Shown piece after piece: positions 55,301 to 59,770 of a stretch of 64,000 nt of DNA. The DNA comes from Phoronis australis. Its lineage: Eukaryota; Phoronida; Phoronidae. The stretch spans positions 2,594,883 to 2,658,882 of the forward strand of contig NMRA01000003.1 of NCBI GenBank assembly GCA_002633005.1. The letters are read 5' to 3'. The first letter of the stretch is position 1. The number at the start of each line of letters is the position of its first letter. The notes under the pieces are model-generated. The model was given only the letters and a program-made list of their open reading frames with translations, made no database searches and was not told where the DNA came from. The translations under genes and the position numbers were made by a program.

Positions 55301-56216
55301 CTTGAAAAGAGCCCAAATCAATTAGACAAGTAGCATTAATTTTCAATAACCATTACATGGACATAGGACTGAAGATATGCAAAGTCATTAACTTGACAGT
55401 GAGCATAACTTAGAATCCCAACATAAAGTCAAATATTCTATTACCAATAGTTTTACTAAATTGCTTTTGTACACATGTGCGTATTTGTGTGCGTGTAAGT
55501 TACACCACTGAGTGATACAGAATAATTTCTTTCCTGTACGACACAGACCTACCTTTTCCAAAGCATCCCCATCATCTCCAATGCTGGACGGACTATCCAA
55601 TACTTCAGGCGGGACATAGGGACAACTTCTATCGTACATCGTAAAACTATTGTCCCTGTTGAAATGAACACGACCAGCTGCTGACAGCATAAGTGTATCT
55701 GGGGTGATGACAAATGTAGAACTCCCACCACTATTGTGGTTTTCTGAAACAGAATCAAAAGCATAAAAAATACACCACAGTAAAGACTAGCAAATCCCCT
55801 AACGTTTAAACATAGCACCGGGTATGAGTCCACCTCCCACTTTTGTTTTCCCCCATGCCAAAGCCCACCTGCTCAGGTACAAGCTTACTTTACTTTATGT
55901 TCTTCTCAGTCCGCGTCAAATCAACATTTTCTTTCGCTTGCAGGTCGTGGCTACCTCAAAGCTGTCTAGAAAAACATGTTGACAGCGCGCATTCCCTGAG
56001 TGACCACGAGCTGGTAACAAAAACATTTTCACTGCAGAAAGCCCCACAACTGAAGAAGTCCATACATGCCCACCTTTCAAGAACACATCCTGCAGTGCTT
56101 CACACGCTTGACAGAGCAAAGCCCACACTTCTTGCTCTTGGAGGGCACTCCCTTGCACCTCCAGCGCCTCAATGAGTGACACTCCAACATTGAGACCAGG
56201 CATGCTGTTGGCTGGT
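489..56216 (-). CDS. PTPN13: PTPN13-like multi-PDZ tyrosine phosphatase scaffold gene (34 coding exons seen, 3' end off window)
   Basis: The gene is read from high to low coordinates. Joined exons encode about 2,669 residues: KIND (about 1-190), Ser-rich and basic linker (190-590), FERM (591-938), PDZ1 (1075-1165), PDZ2 (1450-1550), PDZ3 (1597-1697), PDZ4 (2036-2120), PDZ5 (2312-2398), then an acidic linker ending just before where the phosphatase domain starts in vertebrate PTPN13. KIND plus FERM plus five PDZ domains is specific to PTPN13; FRMPD2 has KIND and FERM but only three PDZ. Family members are cytoplasmic, membrane- and cytoskeleton-associated scaffolds that bind C-terminal peptides through the PDZ domains and dephosphorylate tyrosines. 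The catalytic domain is not in the window, so activity is inferred. Each exon has AG/GT borders, and reading phases agree at every junction except coding exons 1 to 2. Human PTPN13 has about 2,485 residues; this one would be longer because of its linkers. Several long introns carry repeats. Confidence 0.93.
1356..1492 (-). mobile_element. tRNA-derived SINE, copy 1
   Basis: On the minus strand the head (about 1491-1418) has an acceptor-like pair GGTCCTGA/TCAGGAC, an A-box-like TGGCTCAGTAGG and a B-box-like GTTCGAGTCCC, followed by a non-tRNA body. The tail region resembles a second copy at 1600-1803, so this is a SINE rather than a tRNA gene. Confidence 0.7.
1600..1803 (-). mobile_element. tRNA-derived SINE, diverged or interrupted copy 2
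   Basis: The body (CAGGTGACATGTAGATTAGA on minus) and the B-box-like part (CCGGGTTAGAGTCTCAG) match copy 1. About 70 bp of extra sequence lies between head and B-box side. The head abuts a poly-C run at 1798-1809. Confidence 0.5.
3087..3335. mobile_element. MITE family A, copy 1 (complete)
   Basis: A 249-bp element with imperfect terminal inverted repeats (CAGGGCTTGGAAT and its complement) and a perfect 6-bp duplication ATTTAA at 3081-3086 and 3336-3341. It is non-coding, with repeated GAGGAAA-type tracts in the right half. Shares sequence throughout with copies at 4128-8917 and 23964-24197. Confidence 0.82.
4128..4194. mobile_element. MITE family A, copy 2, left part
   Basis: Left 67 bp of a family A copy, cut by the LINE. 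The outer target duplication CTTAAT at 4122-4127 recurs at 8918-8923. Confidence 0.82.
4526..5250 (+). pseudogene. LINE ORF1 (coiled-coil RNA-binding type), one frameshift
   Basis: The first part holds a coiled coil around KNLESKLDDLENRSRRDNFI followed by FHGIPEE, a hallmark of LINE ORF1 proteins. Near 4850 the frame shifts and continues with VDGVIIERAHRIGQK and a basic C-terminal domain ending at 5250. Such proteins bind element RNA and chaperone nucleic acids during integration. Confidence 0.82.
5256..8653 (+). pseudogene. LINE ORF2 (endonuclease and reverse transcriptase), degenerate
   Basis: Frames are broken at about 5320, 6020, 6240, 6790, 7200, 7330, 7525 and 7910. Endonuclease-type motifs are MVSWNAQGLENK at the start, VGDLNARTG (about 5710) and SLVDYVLLS (about 5970). 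RT motifs are NYSAISLSSALGKLFTKLL, TGFRKGYSTIDQ, FVDFSKAFD and the catalytic LLYADDI (about 7480). The final 230-codon stretch ends with a Cys/His-bearing segment (SCELCNSGCVKDEYRDH). No intact enzyme is encoded. Confidence 0.85.
8733..8917. mobile_element. MITE family A, copy 2, right part
   Basis: Resumes exactly where 4194 stops. AAATAG occurs at both 4189-4194 and 8733-8738, a likely LINE target duplication. Ends in ATTCCAAGCCCTG followed by CTTAAT. Confidence 0.82.
10246..10337 (-). CDS. PTPN13: PTPN13-like coding exon 33: end of PDZ5
   Basis: It encodes VNGESVIGMTQSRAVAVLRK and then TRGVVTLAVSR, completing PDZ5. The helix position is Gln, not His. Phase 0 in, 2 out. Confidence 0.93.
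11447..11472 (+). repeat. (CAT)n microsatellite
   Basis: A short run of CAT units read as catcatcatcatcatcatca, the core of a His-rich spurious reading frame. Confidence 0.85.
13071..13349. mobile_element. Foldback MITE with about 120-bp arms and TA target duplication
   Basis: The left arm from TGCAGAAAATTTTGAGTCAT and the complement of the right end (TGCAGAAAATTATGAGTCAT) match for over 40 bp with few changes, then less exactly to about 120 bp, leaving a short centre around 13195-13220. TA flanks both sides. Size and flanks suggest a Tc1/mariner-type non-autonomous element. The small open frame across it is a by-product. Confidence 0.82.
15722..16116. mobile_element. MITE family B, copy 1
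   Basis: A 395-bp element with inverted ends: GGGCCCGGTCTCCAATCTTT at left matches the complement of the right end (GGGCCCAGTCTCTAATCTTT) for over 30 bp. The inside is rich in CTCGA/TCGAG motifs. Shares interior sequence with 28395-28780. Confidence 0.78.
17490..17657 (-). CDS. PTPN13: PTPN13-like coding exon 32: PDZ5, first half
   Basis: It encodes SGAIRIDLTKPINGGLGFSL with GLGF loop, then GIYIKAVTPGSVAAQDGRLR and VGDKLLQ. Phase 0. It lies between two of the longest introns (7.2 kb and 9.2 kb). Confidence 0.94.
18604..18944. mobile_element. MITE family C, copy 1
   Basis: Inverted ends AGACCCTTTCATACT and AGTATGAAAGGGTCT are perfect complements over 15 bp. The inside is non-coding and matches 19741-20237. 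Confidence 0.8.
19741..20237. mobile_element. MITE family C, copy 2 (longer)
   Basis: Begins AGGCCCTTTCATATTGACTT and ends TATGAAAGGCTCT, flanked by ATA on both sides. It carries about 150 bp absent from copy 1, with repeated GTTAACTGCGAT and GGACCGGAGTT motifs and a perfect 22-bp palindrome at 20098-20119 centred on GTCGAC. Confidence 0.78.
23964..24197. mobile_element. MITE family A, copy 3
   Basis: A 234-bp copy with CAGGGCTTGGAATGACCAAT at the left and ATTCCAAGCTCTG at the right. Flanks are TTTAAT (23958-23963) and TTTAGT (24198-24203), a one-base-decayed 6-bp duplication. Confidence 0.8.
26854..27342 (-). CDS. PTPN13: PTPN13-like coding exon 31: PDZ4-PDZ5 linker
   Basis: A 489-bp phase-0 exon starting ELAEKYSTDGHQSSSPDLDT, acidic and Ser-rich, containing RSVQDLIKNFNAAGASI. 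The acceptor (gtttaag) has a weak pyrimidine tract. The donor CAGAG/gtaagg is good. Confidence 0.85.
27790..27906 (-). mobile_element. tRNA-derived SINE or tRNA pseudogene
   Basis: On minus, GGCAGTG pairs with CACTGC ends, with an A-box-like TGGCGTAGTGTGATGG and a strong B-box GGTTCGAGTCCC. No clean anticodon arm was found, so a functional tRNA is unlikely. It differs from the SINE at 1356-1492. Confidence 0.6.
28395..28780. mobile_element. MITE family B, diverged copy 2
   Basis: Shares CAAGATAGGTGTCTATTATT-like and TAATCTTTGTACTC motifs with 15722-16116 and ends in an inverted GGGCCC-bearing terminus near 28770. The left boundary is approximate. Confidence 0.6.
29245..29430 (-). CDS. PTPN13: PTPN13-like coding exon 30: PDZ4, second half
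   Basis: It encodes VNDQEMVEMTHSDAVKFLRS, completing PDZ4 with the class I helix His, then a Pro-rich tail. Phase 0; acceptor ttttgtcag, donor gtaaga. Confidence 0.94.
29431..30851. other. Intron splitting PDZ4, with a degenerate inverted repeat
   Basis: Sequence around 29735-29800 (AACAGTCCCAAATAGGGACT) recurs inverted at 30080-30135. Between them, 15-bp perfect arms (GAAAATAAATAGGGA) lie at 29912-29926 and 29962-29976. Probably an old foldback element. Confidence 0.55.
30852..31004 (-). CDS. PTPN13: PTPN13-like coding exon 29: PDZ4, first half
   Basis: It encodes EIEVTLTKQPGGGLGFTVGG with GLGF loop, then GPYIKAVVADPAKSDGRLQP and GDQLMM. DPAKSDGRLKPGDRL is the human PDZ4 counterpart. Phase 0. 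Confidence 0.95.
31177..32187 (-). CDS. PTPN13: PTPN13-like coding exon 28: long Ser/Thr-rich linker
   Basis: A 1,011-bp phase-0 exon joining PDZ3 to PDZ4. It begins GRDSPYDRDAMSPVSFG and is rich in Ser, Thr, Glu and Asp with repeated S/T-P motifs, so it is probably disordered and phosphorylated. No domain seen. Acceptor gttctag, donor GGG/gttagt. Confidence 0.9.
32543..32635 (-). CDS. PTPN13: PTPN13-like coding exon 27: end of PDZ3
   Basis: It encodes ETVTLLRTAPPVTRLLLCRP and then QPGILPPLPER, matching human APEVFLLLCRPPPGVLP. Phase 0. Confidence 0.93.
33120..33334 (-). CDS. PTPN13: PTPN13-like coding exon 26: PDZ3
   Basis: It encodes DNTFEVDLQKGSSGLGFSVY with GLGF loop, then VVRVRKIFPLGAAASSGKLE and VGDVILEVNGKSIRGMTHN. 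It matches human PDZ3, which has VRVKKLFPGQPAAESGKI. Phase 1 in, 0 out. Confidence 0.95.
33335..35585. other. Intron between PTPN13-like exons 26 and 25
   Basis: 2.25 kb. Carries a foldback element at its right end (35113-35453). The rest is unremarkable AT-rich DNA. Confidence 0.7.
35113..35453. mobile_element. Foldback/MITE-like element with short internal repeats
   Basis: Ends AAGGGTACCA and TGGTACCCCT are inverted. CGCATCTTACGCACAAACCA at 35149 onwards matches the complement of 35399-35422. Repeated CGAACC(C/T)A(C/T)GAATC units fill the arms. Confidence 0.7.
35586..35703 (-). CDS. PTPN13: PTPN13-like coding exon 25: PDZ2-PDZ3 linker
   Basis: It encodes TPPVTPGLSEYDSVSMGRKS and an acidic tail ending SSYHFVNK/gtatgt. 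Phase 0 in, 1 out. Confidence 0.85.
35948..36043. repeat. 12-bp minisatellite
   Basis: About eight tandem units of GTCCTAGTGTAG with small variation, inside the intron between coding exons 25 and 24. Confidence 0.85.
36284..36438 (-). CDS. PTPN13: PTPN13-like coding exon 24: end of PDZ2
   Basis: It encodes DRVLFVNDVSLEGVTHKQAV, then ETLRSAPQVCRLVMERG. The helix His of THKQAV that favours class I (S/T-x-hydrophobic) ligands is kept. Phase 1 in, 0 out. Confidence 0.95.
36439..37375. other. Intron within PDZ2
   Basis: About 0.9 kb, AT-rich, no repeat or gene recognised. Confidence 0.7.
37376..37469 (-). CDS. PTPN13: PTPN13-like coding exon 23: PDZ2 middle
   Basis: It encodes GGVNTSVKHGGIYVKTLVQE and then GAADQCGRIRIG, almost identical to human PDZ2. 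Phase 0 in, 1 out. Confidence 0.95.
37792..37965. repeat. TG/CG-rich microsatellite with 24-bp units
   Basis: A (TG)n tract grades into about four units of AACTGCATGTGTGTGCGCGTG. Long spurious frames on both strands come from it. It lies in the intron splitting PDZ2. Confidence 0.85.
38074..38236 (-). CDS. PTPN13: PTPN13-like coding exon 22: linker and start of PDZ2
   Basis: It encodes a short Ser/Pro linker, then RYEVLLDKINNSLGLNVT, the first strand and SLGL binding loop of PDZ2 (human FEVELAKNDNSLGISVT). Phase 2 in, 0 out. The donor sits exactly where human PTPN13 has its alternative five-residue insertion. Confidence 0.92.
38522..38684 (-). CDS. PTPN13: PTPN13-like coding exon 21: PDZ1-PDZ2 linker
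   Basis: It encodes DESVEVDSEVTIAFQAAQAA and then a Pro/Ser/Lys-rich stretch ending GSNFR. Phase 1 in, 2 out. Confidence 0.78.
39578..40279 (-). CDS. PTPN13: PTPN13-like coding exon 20: PDZ1 second half plus linker
   Basis: It continues GDRIVAINGQSLEGMPQQVA, completing PDZ1; the helix position that is His in human PDZ1 is Gln here. A 190-residue Ser/Asp-rich linker follows. Phase 1 in and out. The acceptor and first 35 exon bases recur at 41195-41229. Confidence 0.94.
40734..41193. repeat. 38-bp minisatellite in 114-bp higher-order units
   Basis: The basic unit (GAACCATGCTTTGCCAGACA plus about 18 bases) is about 38 bp. Three distinguishable units form a 114-bp block repeated about four times (marker ACAAGG at 40801, 40915, 41029, 41143). 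Copies of the 114-bp block are nearly identical. It makes a spurious 144-residue repeat frame. Confidence 0.9.
41195..41870. repeat. Diverged duplicate of the exon 20 acceptor region and adjacent intron
   Basis: From 41195 the sequence repeats 40245 onward at a 950-bp offset with roughly 10-15% difference by eye. It includes the first 35 bases of exon 20 and its cctgcag acceptor, then intron sequence, then a short non-higher-order run of 38-bp units (41697-41860). The copy starts immediately after the single N at 41194. Confidence 0.85.
41940..42146 (-). CDS. PTPN13: PTPN13-like coding exon 19: PDZ1, first half
   Basis: It encodes the lead-in DSLNERFENIPVPDSPERHI and then a PDZ start with the carboxylate-binding loop GGLGITVVGG, followed by ALDLGIFIKTVIPGGPADQT. 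This matches human PDZ1 (RLDLGIFISSVAPGGPAD). Phase 1 in and out. Confidence 0.95.
42147..43060. other. Intron between PTPN13-like exons 19 and 18
   Basis: About 0.9 kb, no feature recognised. Confidence 0.65.
43061..43197 (-). CDS. PTPN13: PTPN13-like coding exon 18: linker
   Basis: It encodes RPPLFANDHPLIEAQRNTPN and ends KAYVVG. Phase 2 in, 1 out; acceptor cttctag, donor gtaagt. Confidence 0.78.
43820..43932 (-). CDS. PTPN13: PTPN13-like coding exon 17: linker
   Basis: It encodes ISKLSSGYNPLQEESPYTEV and then a segment ending SHAGSFNR. Phase 0 in, 2 out. Supported by splice sites and phase. Confidence 0.78.
43933..45100. other. Intron between PTPN13-like exons 17 and 16
   Basis: Contains about 2.5 copies of a 42-bp imperfect repeat (AGAAGTGAACTCGTT) at 44082-44193 and an inverted-repeat element at 44768-45003. 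Confidence 0.65.
44768..45003. mobile_element. MITE-like element with imperfect inverted ends
   Basis: CCAAGAAAACTGGCTTAGCT near the left end matches the complement of the right end (CCAAGAAACTGACTTAAATT); AGACAAATC/GATTTGTCT follow inside both. Non-coding; diverged. Confidence 0.6.
45101..45222 (-). CDS. PTPN13: PTPN13-like coding exon 16: acidic linker
   Basis: It encodes DYPSEGAMTDKVEYVPIPER and an acidic tail ending in DEDMEE. Phase 1 in, 0 out, with consensus splice sites. No domain. Confidence 0.78.
45223..46043. other. Intron between PTPN13-like exons 16 and 15
   Basis: 0.8 kb of AT-rich DNA with no feature recognised. Confidence 0.65.
46044..46135 (-). CDS. PTPN13: PTPN13-like coding exon 15: FERM F3 C-terminal helix
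   Basis: In the spliced frame it reads GRYLLQQCTTQHRFQIQMRS, the closing FERM helix (YLLHLCSYQHKFQLQMR in human). Phase 2 in, 1 out. Confidence 0.92.
46873..47093 (-). CDS. PTPN13: PTPN13-like coding exon 14: FERM F3 (PH-like) lobe
   Basis: It encodes IWAGLSVHGLYLAEKSG, then HRHPWVQTEKISFNRRRFSI, matching the F3 lobe FPWRETKKISFSKKKITL. Phase 0 in, 2 out. Confidence 0.93.
47298..47348 (-). CDS. PTPN13: PTPN13-like coding exon 13: FERM micro-exon
   Basis: A 51-bp exon encoding ESQKLEEYGIHFHKVLK, matching human QRLTEYGVHFHRV at the F2/F3 border. Flanked by attctag and gtaatt; phase 0. Confidence 0.93.
47793..48084 (-). CDS. PTPN13: PTPN13-like coding exon 12: FERM F2 lobe
   Basis: It contains KHLFYLQLRRDVLEERTLCS and ALALQAEYGDYNREIHGRNY, the most conserved part of the FERM F2 lobe (FYLQLRKDILEE and ALQAEYGDY). 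Phase 2 in, 0 out. Confidence 0.95.
48326..48473 (-). CDS. PTPN13: PTPN13-like coding exon 11: FERM F1/F2
   Basis: It encodes DGEHFFIDADTKLHKVAPAD, then SVFTLFFRVRFYVNRLAALK, aligning with human NEYFFVDPDLKLTKVAPEG and the FTLFFRIKFF strand. Phase 1 in, 2 out. Confidence 0.93.
49021..49258 (-). CDS. PTPN13: PTPN13-like coding exon 10: FERM F1 lobe
   Basis: It opens RHFGPEFVAKA, matching RNFFGPEFV at the human FERM entrance, and then runs KVNVVLLSGERLLVACNTRT and LLETVVSHLSLPEHYFFGI, the ubiquitin-like F1 lobe. Phase 0 in, 1 out. Confidence 0.92.
49906..50098 (-). CDS. PTPN13: PTPN13-like coding exon 9: linker before FERM
   Basis: It encodes REAPDDVLDPALMLSTVSDW and ends near HFYDNTDSK/gtactt. 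Phase 2 in, phase 0 out. It occupies the place of the human segment around DITRDPLREIALETAM but is strongly diverged. Confidence 0.75.
50504..50690 (-). CDS. PTPN13: PTPN13-like coding exon 8: linker
   Basis: It encodes SYRPHLYPQYGSTVALHMAT and then a basic RREVRRSTQRKSTTRSKKP-like tail. Phase 1 in, phase 2 out, with clear borders. No domain recognised. Confidence 0.78.
51085..51762 (-). CDS. PTPN13: PTPN13-like coding exon 7: long linker with charged helix
   Basis: A 678-bp exon, phase 1 in and out. It is mostly Ser/Asn/Arg-rich and probably disordered. The segment ENTYARLKERRRKLEVLRRG, followed by LSVEDYRS, aligns with the human linker helix around RIRERQKKLQVLREAMNVEE, which anchors the exon to PTPN13. 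Confidence 0.88.
52498..52633 (-). CDS. PTPN13: PTPN13-like coding exon 6: Ser/Lys-rich linker
   Basis: It begins MTSLFVDATPSKSPT and continues as low-complexity Ser/Lys sequence. It keeps phase 0 in and phase 1 out, and joins cleanly to its neighbours. Poorly conserved, so it is supported mainly by phase and splice sites. Confidence 0.75.
52945..53040 (-). CDS. PTPN13: PTPN13-like coding exon 5: end of KIND domain
   Basis: A 96-bp phase-0 exon starting ACSDHSQKQTSAP and including YSHYISSLYKLVLGSTED, matching the end of human KIND (SYVKHLVKLVLG). Acceptor atttcag, donor gtaagt. Confidence 0.88.
53317..53409 (-). CDS. PTPN13: PTPN13-like coding exon 4: KIND domain
   Basis: A 93-bp phase-0 exon reading LGFSDGLDSLLCAMCEE and ending SLVKVLE. 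It aligns with the KIND C-lobe (LGDHLNSILLGMCED in human). Acceptor tttctag, donor gtacgt. Confidence 0.9.
53540..53668. mobile_element. Small foldback element
   Basis: Arms of about 40 bp (GAAATAAA...TGTTACCTATC...GGTTATATTTG) at 53540-53580 recur inverted at 53627-53667, around a GC-richer centre. Lies in the intron between KIND exons 4 and 3. Confidence 0.75.
53906..53971 (-). CDS. PTPN13: PTPN13-like coding exon 3: KIND domain
   Basis: A 66-bp phase-0 exon encoding INVFSLGMTMYNAADYNLP, nearly identical to the conserved KIND motif with SLGMTLYWGADY in human PTPN13. Flanked by tttttcag and gtaaga. Confidence 0.92.
53972..55552. other. Intron within KIND domain (exons 3 and 2)
   Basis: 1.6 kb, AT-rich, with a GATGAT-like imperfect repeat at 54717-54740. 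No gene recognised. Confidence 0.65.
55553..55742 (-). CDS. PTPN13: PTPN13-like coding exon 2: KIND domain middle
   Basis: It encodes STFVITPDTLMLSAAGRVHF and then YVPPEVL, matching the KIND segment of PTPN13. Acceptor ctgtttcag, donor AAAAG/gtaggt. It ends in phase 0 but must be entered in phase 2, whereas exon 1 leaves phase 1 (see findings). Confidence 0.88.
56074..56216 (-). CDS. PTPN13: PTPN13-like coding exon 1: start codon and N-terminal half of KIND
   Basis: An acceptor (tttcag) precedes 56216, so at least one non-coding exon lies upstream. I place the start ATG at 56203-56201 because it has A at -3 and gives MPGLNVGVSLIEALEVQG, close to the human N-terminus that opens with VSLAEALEVRG. 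The exon continues through QEQEVWALLCQACEALQ and ends with AAAG/gtgggc, leaving phase 1. Confidence 0.88.
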
Positions 56217-56901
56217 CTGAAAGGTAACAAATTTCAACAATTCAGTGAAGGTTGATGCACAGTGGACTTGGTAATTTATTCAAAAAGCTAAAAAAAAAAC
56301 AGCAACAGCACTAAACAAAAGCTGTACCAATTCACCATCACAAACTTTTGAATACAATTCTAGTCCAACTCAATGCCCAGGGTAGTTAACTGAGAAAATG
56401 AAAATCAGGTGATGGGTGTTAAAAACAAAAATTGGGGGAGGTTCACTTTCAGAATGGTGGATAGATTAACATCAGGGAGCTTCATTTATGTCAGATTTTA
56501 TGAGGAAGATAAATAAAACGTTGACAGAAATCAATATGTACAAAATGCCACTGAGACATCTGGATTTAGCAAAAAAAAAACAACATGTATGACTCCAAGG
56601 ACAGACATTCACAGTGGGTTTGAGCATGATACAATCATAAAGACAAAATCATAGTTCGACTGTGAAAGCTGTGAGTTTAGTGGTATGGAACTTTATTTGA
56701 ATCACTGCAGATTAACTTTACCTAAAGCAATATCGTACATGTCCAAAAATTTAATGGAAACTTATAGTGGAGAATTTGGAGATGGGTGTTAAGCTGAACA
56801 TGGAGTAGACACTGATGTGGACGACTTACAGTACGGCCTAGCAGGGACAGTACTGTGATAGTGATCAATATATCACAATTCTCTAACATCACACAAAAGC
56901 T

Positions 56902-57445
56902 GCTTTCGCATTAGAGTTAGTCCAGACTAGTTTGTGGTCAGAACAAATTTTAGATCAGCGTGATAACCCACAGTACCAAATTGTCACCTTTCTCACTAGA
57001 CCAGACTAACATTCCACCATCTTAACTTTAACACTTCATCACACTAAACACAAGATGTCGCTGCACTACAGCACAATATGGATCTGACAACCAATTGCGA
57101 GGTCTATTCTTATTTAGACATGTTTAAGTTTAAATTATACAGTGAACAATGAGCAGACAGAAATAGCCAAAACACCAAGAGTGTCTGAAATGACGGGAAG
57201 AACTTGCGAGAAGAGGGGAGATAATTTAGGACGGTCAAGCAAAATAGTCCGGATAAAACCTATCACATTGCACTTGCATAATCAAACCAACTTTAATCCA
57301 CTCGCCTGTCTGGTCTTTTCGAGTGTGCTAACTTTAATACTGCACTTAATTTAGACCGGTCTAAATAACCTTTCGCATTGGGTATAAAATTCTTGTGGTC
57401 AAGAAAGAATGTTAGTCCACCATACTAAATCGTTAATGTGAAAGG
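56902..57445. mobile_element. MITE-like element with CTTTCRCATTA ends
   Basis: CTTTCGCATTAGAGTTAGTC at the left matches the complement of the right end (CTTTCACATTAACG, with GGACTAAC further in). About 545 bp, non-coding. CTTTCR termini resemble MITE family C but the inside differs. Confidence 0.6.
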
Positions 57446-57599
57446 CCCTTAAGTCAAGGAAAATAAAACGAACATGCCTACAGTGACCCTGCATGGTTTA
57501 TTTTATGTCATATTCAAGTATGTACATTTCTTCTTTTCACACATGGTCATTAACTCTATTGATCACTTTACATTACTTGAATCCAATAACAATAAAATT

Positions 57600-57691
57600 T
57601 TACCAACAAATAGGTGCAGTAACATAATTGTACCAACACAATAGATGCAGTAACATAATTGTACCAACACAATAGATGCACTACCATAATT
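57600..57691. repeat. 31-bp tandem repeat, three units
   Basis: Units of TACCAACACAATAGATGCAG plus 11 more bases, three copies with few differences. Confidence 0.85.
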
Positions 57692-58816
57692 GGCAATTCG
57701 TTTTTTATCTAAGGTGTCAGGTACTGTTGTAACCAATTTAGCAACTGCATTTGAAACAAGAATCTTTTAGTTTGAAGAAAAATAAGAAAGGTTAAGTAAA
57801 TAGTCTACTATCTCTGTCACTTAGAAATTCATGGGTAAAAGTGGAATTTTTATCTCGCAAGCATATTTCTGTTTCTAACTCTTGAAACATGGAACCAATT
57901 TAACCAAGTACTTTCATTAGAGATTTTCACAGGTTTCAAACTACTGTCCCTAAGCTTGTGCTAGATTTGAACATTGAAATTTATTACTTTTTAAAGATAA
58001 ACACCAGCAAAGCCACTTACAATATAATAACAAGCAATATGTTATTTGGACTTGGTTATTATATTCAAATTTGTTAGTTCTTCTATTCAACGAACATTTT
58101 ATACTTTGAATGTCCAGACACACTATCAACATTTTAAGACAGTTAAGATTTACAATTCCTTTTTCTGAGAATCACCAAGTAGGCAAGCCCTCCCGGGACT
58201 ACATACATTCAGGTGATTATATGCAAGTAATTGCAGATAATCACAAAGGAGAGATCAGTAAAAAACATTCTGATTCTAAACATAAATCACAAATGTACAC
58301 CAACTTTTTAAAACTGAGAAATTTGTCAGTCGAATTTGTTTTCATGATTTTGCGAAGCTGGCAGTCCTAGTATATTGGGCAAAATTAAGTTTAGGATACG
58401 AGTAAAACTTCTCCAGTTTGGGACATCTCTATAATTTGGGAAACACAAGATTGGGATATGGACAACTTTGGCGTTATCAAATTTCTCAAATACTAGACAC
58501 TTTGTTTTGTATTTATCAGCAACCAAGGTCTGAAAATAAACTCGACAGTCCACAAAAATGTCAAAAATAGCCACCAAACATCTCCACATTGTCCCATAGT
58601 GTGTAACATCGAGGTGAATCTAATTCTTGAAATTTGGACAGCCAATGTTTCAAACTGCGACCTTGAGCTAAATAATTTTTTGCCCTTAATCTTTTCCTGA
58701 ATTCAAACCAGTGCTAAGACTATTTTCTGAAAACAGTGGAACTTGTTGGATAATTATCTCATCACTGAGATTGTTTGGCCAAATTAGTTAGAAACGCAAC
58801 ATTGAGCTTCACATTC

Positions 58817-58853
58817 ACCTACTTCGCATTCACGTCGTGAATGTGAAGTAGGT
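58817..58853. repeat. Perfect-type hairpin, 17-bp arms, 3-nt loop
   Basis: ACCTACTTCGCATTCAC, loop GTC, then its complement with one mismatch. Confidence 0.85.
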
Positions 58854-58966
58854 CGAAAATTACCGAATGTTTTTAAGAACGAGTTCTGAGGCGAAAATGA
58901 TCCCCTGCAAATCACTGAACCGTGTCCAGTAAGTATCGTGACGTGGTGCTGCGGGAATAACGCCGC

Positions 58967-59048
58967 ATGATGACCACGTTTAACACTGCGCGCGGCAGGT
59001 GGTATGACGTCATATCCCCTGGTGTGCGCAGTGTAAAAATGGTCAATT
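58967..59048. promoter_or_regulatory. CRE-centred long imperfect palindrome
   Basis: A perfect 12-bp TATGACGTCATA (59003-59014) is the centre of an imperfect palindrome. Arms share CACTGCGC/GCGCAGTG and extend to GACCA.../...TGGTC, about 80 bp in all. TGACGTCA is the consensus CREB/ATF site. A regulatory role is inferred from position upstream of the PTPN13-like start. Confidence 0.55.
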
Positions 59049-59770
59049 GCCGATTTCAGGAACTGAACAAAGGGACTGCTCTAAGAAAAAGTTTCATAGC
59101 AGCAATATTTGTTCGAATTCGAAGGAATTAAAGACATCGACGGCCTCCTAAGGTGTCCCTCTATGGCGCTATGCGCATAAGGACATAAGGTATTTATAGC
59201 AACATGAGTTAGACGTTTTAACCGGTGTGAGGCATAGTTCGCCAAAAAGCTTTCGGCATATGAAGTGCCTATAGGAGCCACACCGCCTCTACTGAGCCAG
59301 CTAGAGACGTTGGTCACTGTCCAAAGCAACGCACGTTAGTATTGATAAGCGTCCAATGATCCAATCACATCAAAAGTCATCAAAACGGACACTCGGACAA
59401 ACGTGTGAGACTAGACTCGTAGCTGGTCTGTAAATAACTACTTACAGAGTGAGATTGGAGCCGTGAGGATTTCAATAACATTACAGAGACATGAACACAG
59501 AACCGCGAACAAGTCGACAGTCAACAAACCAATTGGCAAAGGTTCCAGTCGCCAGTGGCAGTGGCAGTGGCAGTGAATGTCATGGGGGACACACGCAAGT
59601 AAAAGCTGGGAAAAAAAGGTAATGACAGGGTTTGGAAGACCAATTAAGTCTTTTAGGGTGGTTGATTAAAATGATGAATCACTGACCTCACCTGATGAAC
59701 TTAAAGGACGTCAATTACAAATATAAATAACTAACTGAAGTTCCGTTCCTTCAACAACTCGTAGTATTTT

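Noticed and set aside
489-56216. FRMPD2 or a plain FERM-PDZ protein
   Set aside because: Five PDZ domains and the linker preceding a PTP domain fit PTPN13; FRMPD2 has three PDZ and no such C-terminal linker.
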